From assembly GCA_002374055.1 (NCBI GenBank), contig DFLA01000040.1:7313-32555 (forward strand): a DNA stretch of 25,243 nucleotides. The letters run 5' to 3'. The position numbers and the translations under genes were made by a program. Below the pieces are notes generated by a model. It saw only the letters and a list, made by a program, of their open reading frames with translations. It searched no databases and had not been told where the DNA came from. Position 1 is the stretch's first letter. Each line of letters opens with the position of its first letter. Origin of the DNA: Caryophanales bacterium UBA3631. Lineage in GTDB: Bacteria; Bacillota_I; Bacilli_A; RF39; UBA660. Shown here piece by piece: positions 23,859-25,243 of the stretch.

Positions 23859-24474
23859 TCCATACTATATGAAATTTCGAGTAACACAAACATATCAAAA
23901 AGGAGTACACGATGGATTAGACTTAGTAGGAATAGACTCAAAAGACATACACTCAACAATTAGAGGAACAGTAATATTTACAGGATGGGAAAATGTAAAT
24001 AATAAAAAACAAGGCTTTGGAAAATATATAAAAATAAAAAAGGACAATAGTGATGATGTATACTACTTTGGTCATCTAAGCGAAATATATGTAAAAACAG
24101 GTGATAGAGTATATATAACACAAGTAATAGGAAAAGAAGGATCAACAGGAAACTCCACTGGATCACACTGCCATTATTGTATTAGAAAAGATGGAATTAG
24201 AGGAAATGACTTAAATGTAAGCGCAATAAGTGGAATACCAAATAGACTAGGAGTATATGACGATGGATATAGAGAACCAAATAATGGATACTTAGAAAAC
24301 TCATCATACAAAGGAAACTCAATAGTAGATGCACTAAAACAAATAGGAGTAGACTCAAGTTTTGAACATAGAAAAAAAATAGCCGAAAGAAACAATATTA
24401 CAAACTATAGAGGAACACCAGAACAAAACACAAAACTATTAAATTTATTAAAACAGGGAAAATTAAAAAAATAG
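23851..24474 (+). CDS. Endolysin-like M23 peptidase with C-terminal wall-binding-type repeat
   Basis: A 207-residue protein. The M23/LytM domain (about 1-130) has the zinc site HDGLD (H20, D24), a conserved His in YYFGHLSE and the HxH motif as SHCH (H106, H108); Cys between the last two His replaces the usual Leu. The C-terminal ~50 residues (SIVDALKQIGVDSSF...RKKIAERNNI...YRGTPEQNTKLLNLLK) resemble a small domain seen at the end of phage lysins and thought to bind cell wall. There is no signal peptide, so export would rely on the overlapping holin. A GTG at 23842 is in frame, but GGAGGTG sits correctly for the ATG at 23851. It should cut peptide cross-bridges of peptidoglycan. Confidence 0.87.
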   Translation: MNSPYYMKFRVTQTYQKGVHDGLDLVGIDSKDIHSTIRGTVIFTGWENVNNKKQGFGKYIKIKKDNSDDVYYFGHLSEIYVKTGDRVYITQVIGKEGSTGNSTGSHCHYCIRKDGIRGNDLNVSAISGIPNRLGVYDDGYREPNNGYLENSSYKGNSIVDALKQIGVDSSFEHRKKIAERNNITNYRGTPEQNTKLLNLLKQGKLKK

Positions 24475-24493
24475 ATAGCGGGAAGCTATCTTT
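24473..24493 (+). terminator. Hairpin after the endolysin gene
   Basis: Stem AGATAGC/GCTATCT (24473-24479 with 24485-24491), a GGGAA loop and a short TTT. It overlaps the TAG stop codon. Confidence 0.65.
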
Positions 24494-24496
24494 AAA

Positions 24497-24525
24497 TTTA
24501 CATAACAAAGAAATTTGTGTATAAT
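24497..24525 (+). promoter_or_regulatory. Promoter of the last bacterial gene
   Basis: TTTACA (24497-24502), a 17-nt spacer and TATAAT (24520-24525). It shows that bacterial regulatory sequence continues at least to here. Confidence 0.7.
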
Positions 24526-24547
24526 TATTTCATAAAGAGGTGATTAA

Positions 24548-25243
<696 letters not shown>

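Overview
The window is about 25.2 kb of very AT-rich bacterial DNA that switches at its right edge to a fragment of a eukaryotic histone gene. The bacterial part fits an uncultured Bacilli/Mycoplasmatota-type organism (RF39-like gut lineages are one candidate; this is inferred from gene content, no rRNA is present). It has an RNA polymerase delta subunit, a CIRCE/HrcA heat-shock operon, strong AGGAGG/GGTGAT ribosome binding sites, SigA-type promoters and short intrinsic terminators. It makes peptidoglycan (MurC, class A PBP), so it is not a wall-less mollicute. No recognised gene ends in TGA, and TGA is not used inside genes either.

Layout. 1-99 is the tail of an unidentified acidic protein. 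161-2884 holds a rhodanese, then an AI-2E-type permease, a dNMP-kinase-like protein and cytidylate kinase; the last three are tightly packed. 2959-4704 is an unusually short alanyl-tRNA synthetase. 4838-5911 is a self-inhibited Fic AMP-transferase bracketed by two nearly identical 81-bp direct repeats. 5989-7947 (minus strand) is a class A penicillin-binding protein. It diverges from DUF1934-argS (8078-10101), followed by rpoE (delta), murC and a VanZ-like protein.

12609-19185 is the heat-shock operon hrcA-grpE-dnaK-pepF-dnaJ under two CIRCE operators. GrpE carries a cysteine-rich metallothionein-like N-terminal domain, and an oligoendopeptidase F sits between dnaK and dnaJ. Immediately after dnaJ comes a 3.4-kb accessory module bracketed by 57-bp direct repeats. 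It contains an XRE regulator, an ECF sigma factor, a transmembrane anti-sigma-like protein with three extracellular dockerin modules, and a two-TM coiled-coil protein with 11-residue C-terminal repeats. A zinc-ribbon membrane protein, an orphan holin/endolysin pair and an unknown membrane protein follow.

At 25139-25243, minus strand, 34 codons encode the C-terminus of a canonical eukaryotic histone H3. The join between bacterial and eukaryotic-looking sequence lies somewhere in the AT-rich stretch before it. A chimeric assembly is the simplest explanation, but the join deserves direct checking.
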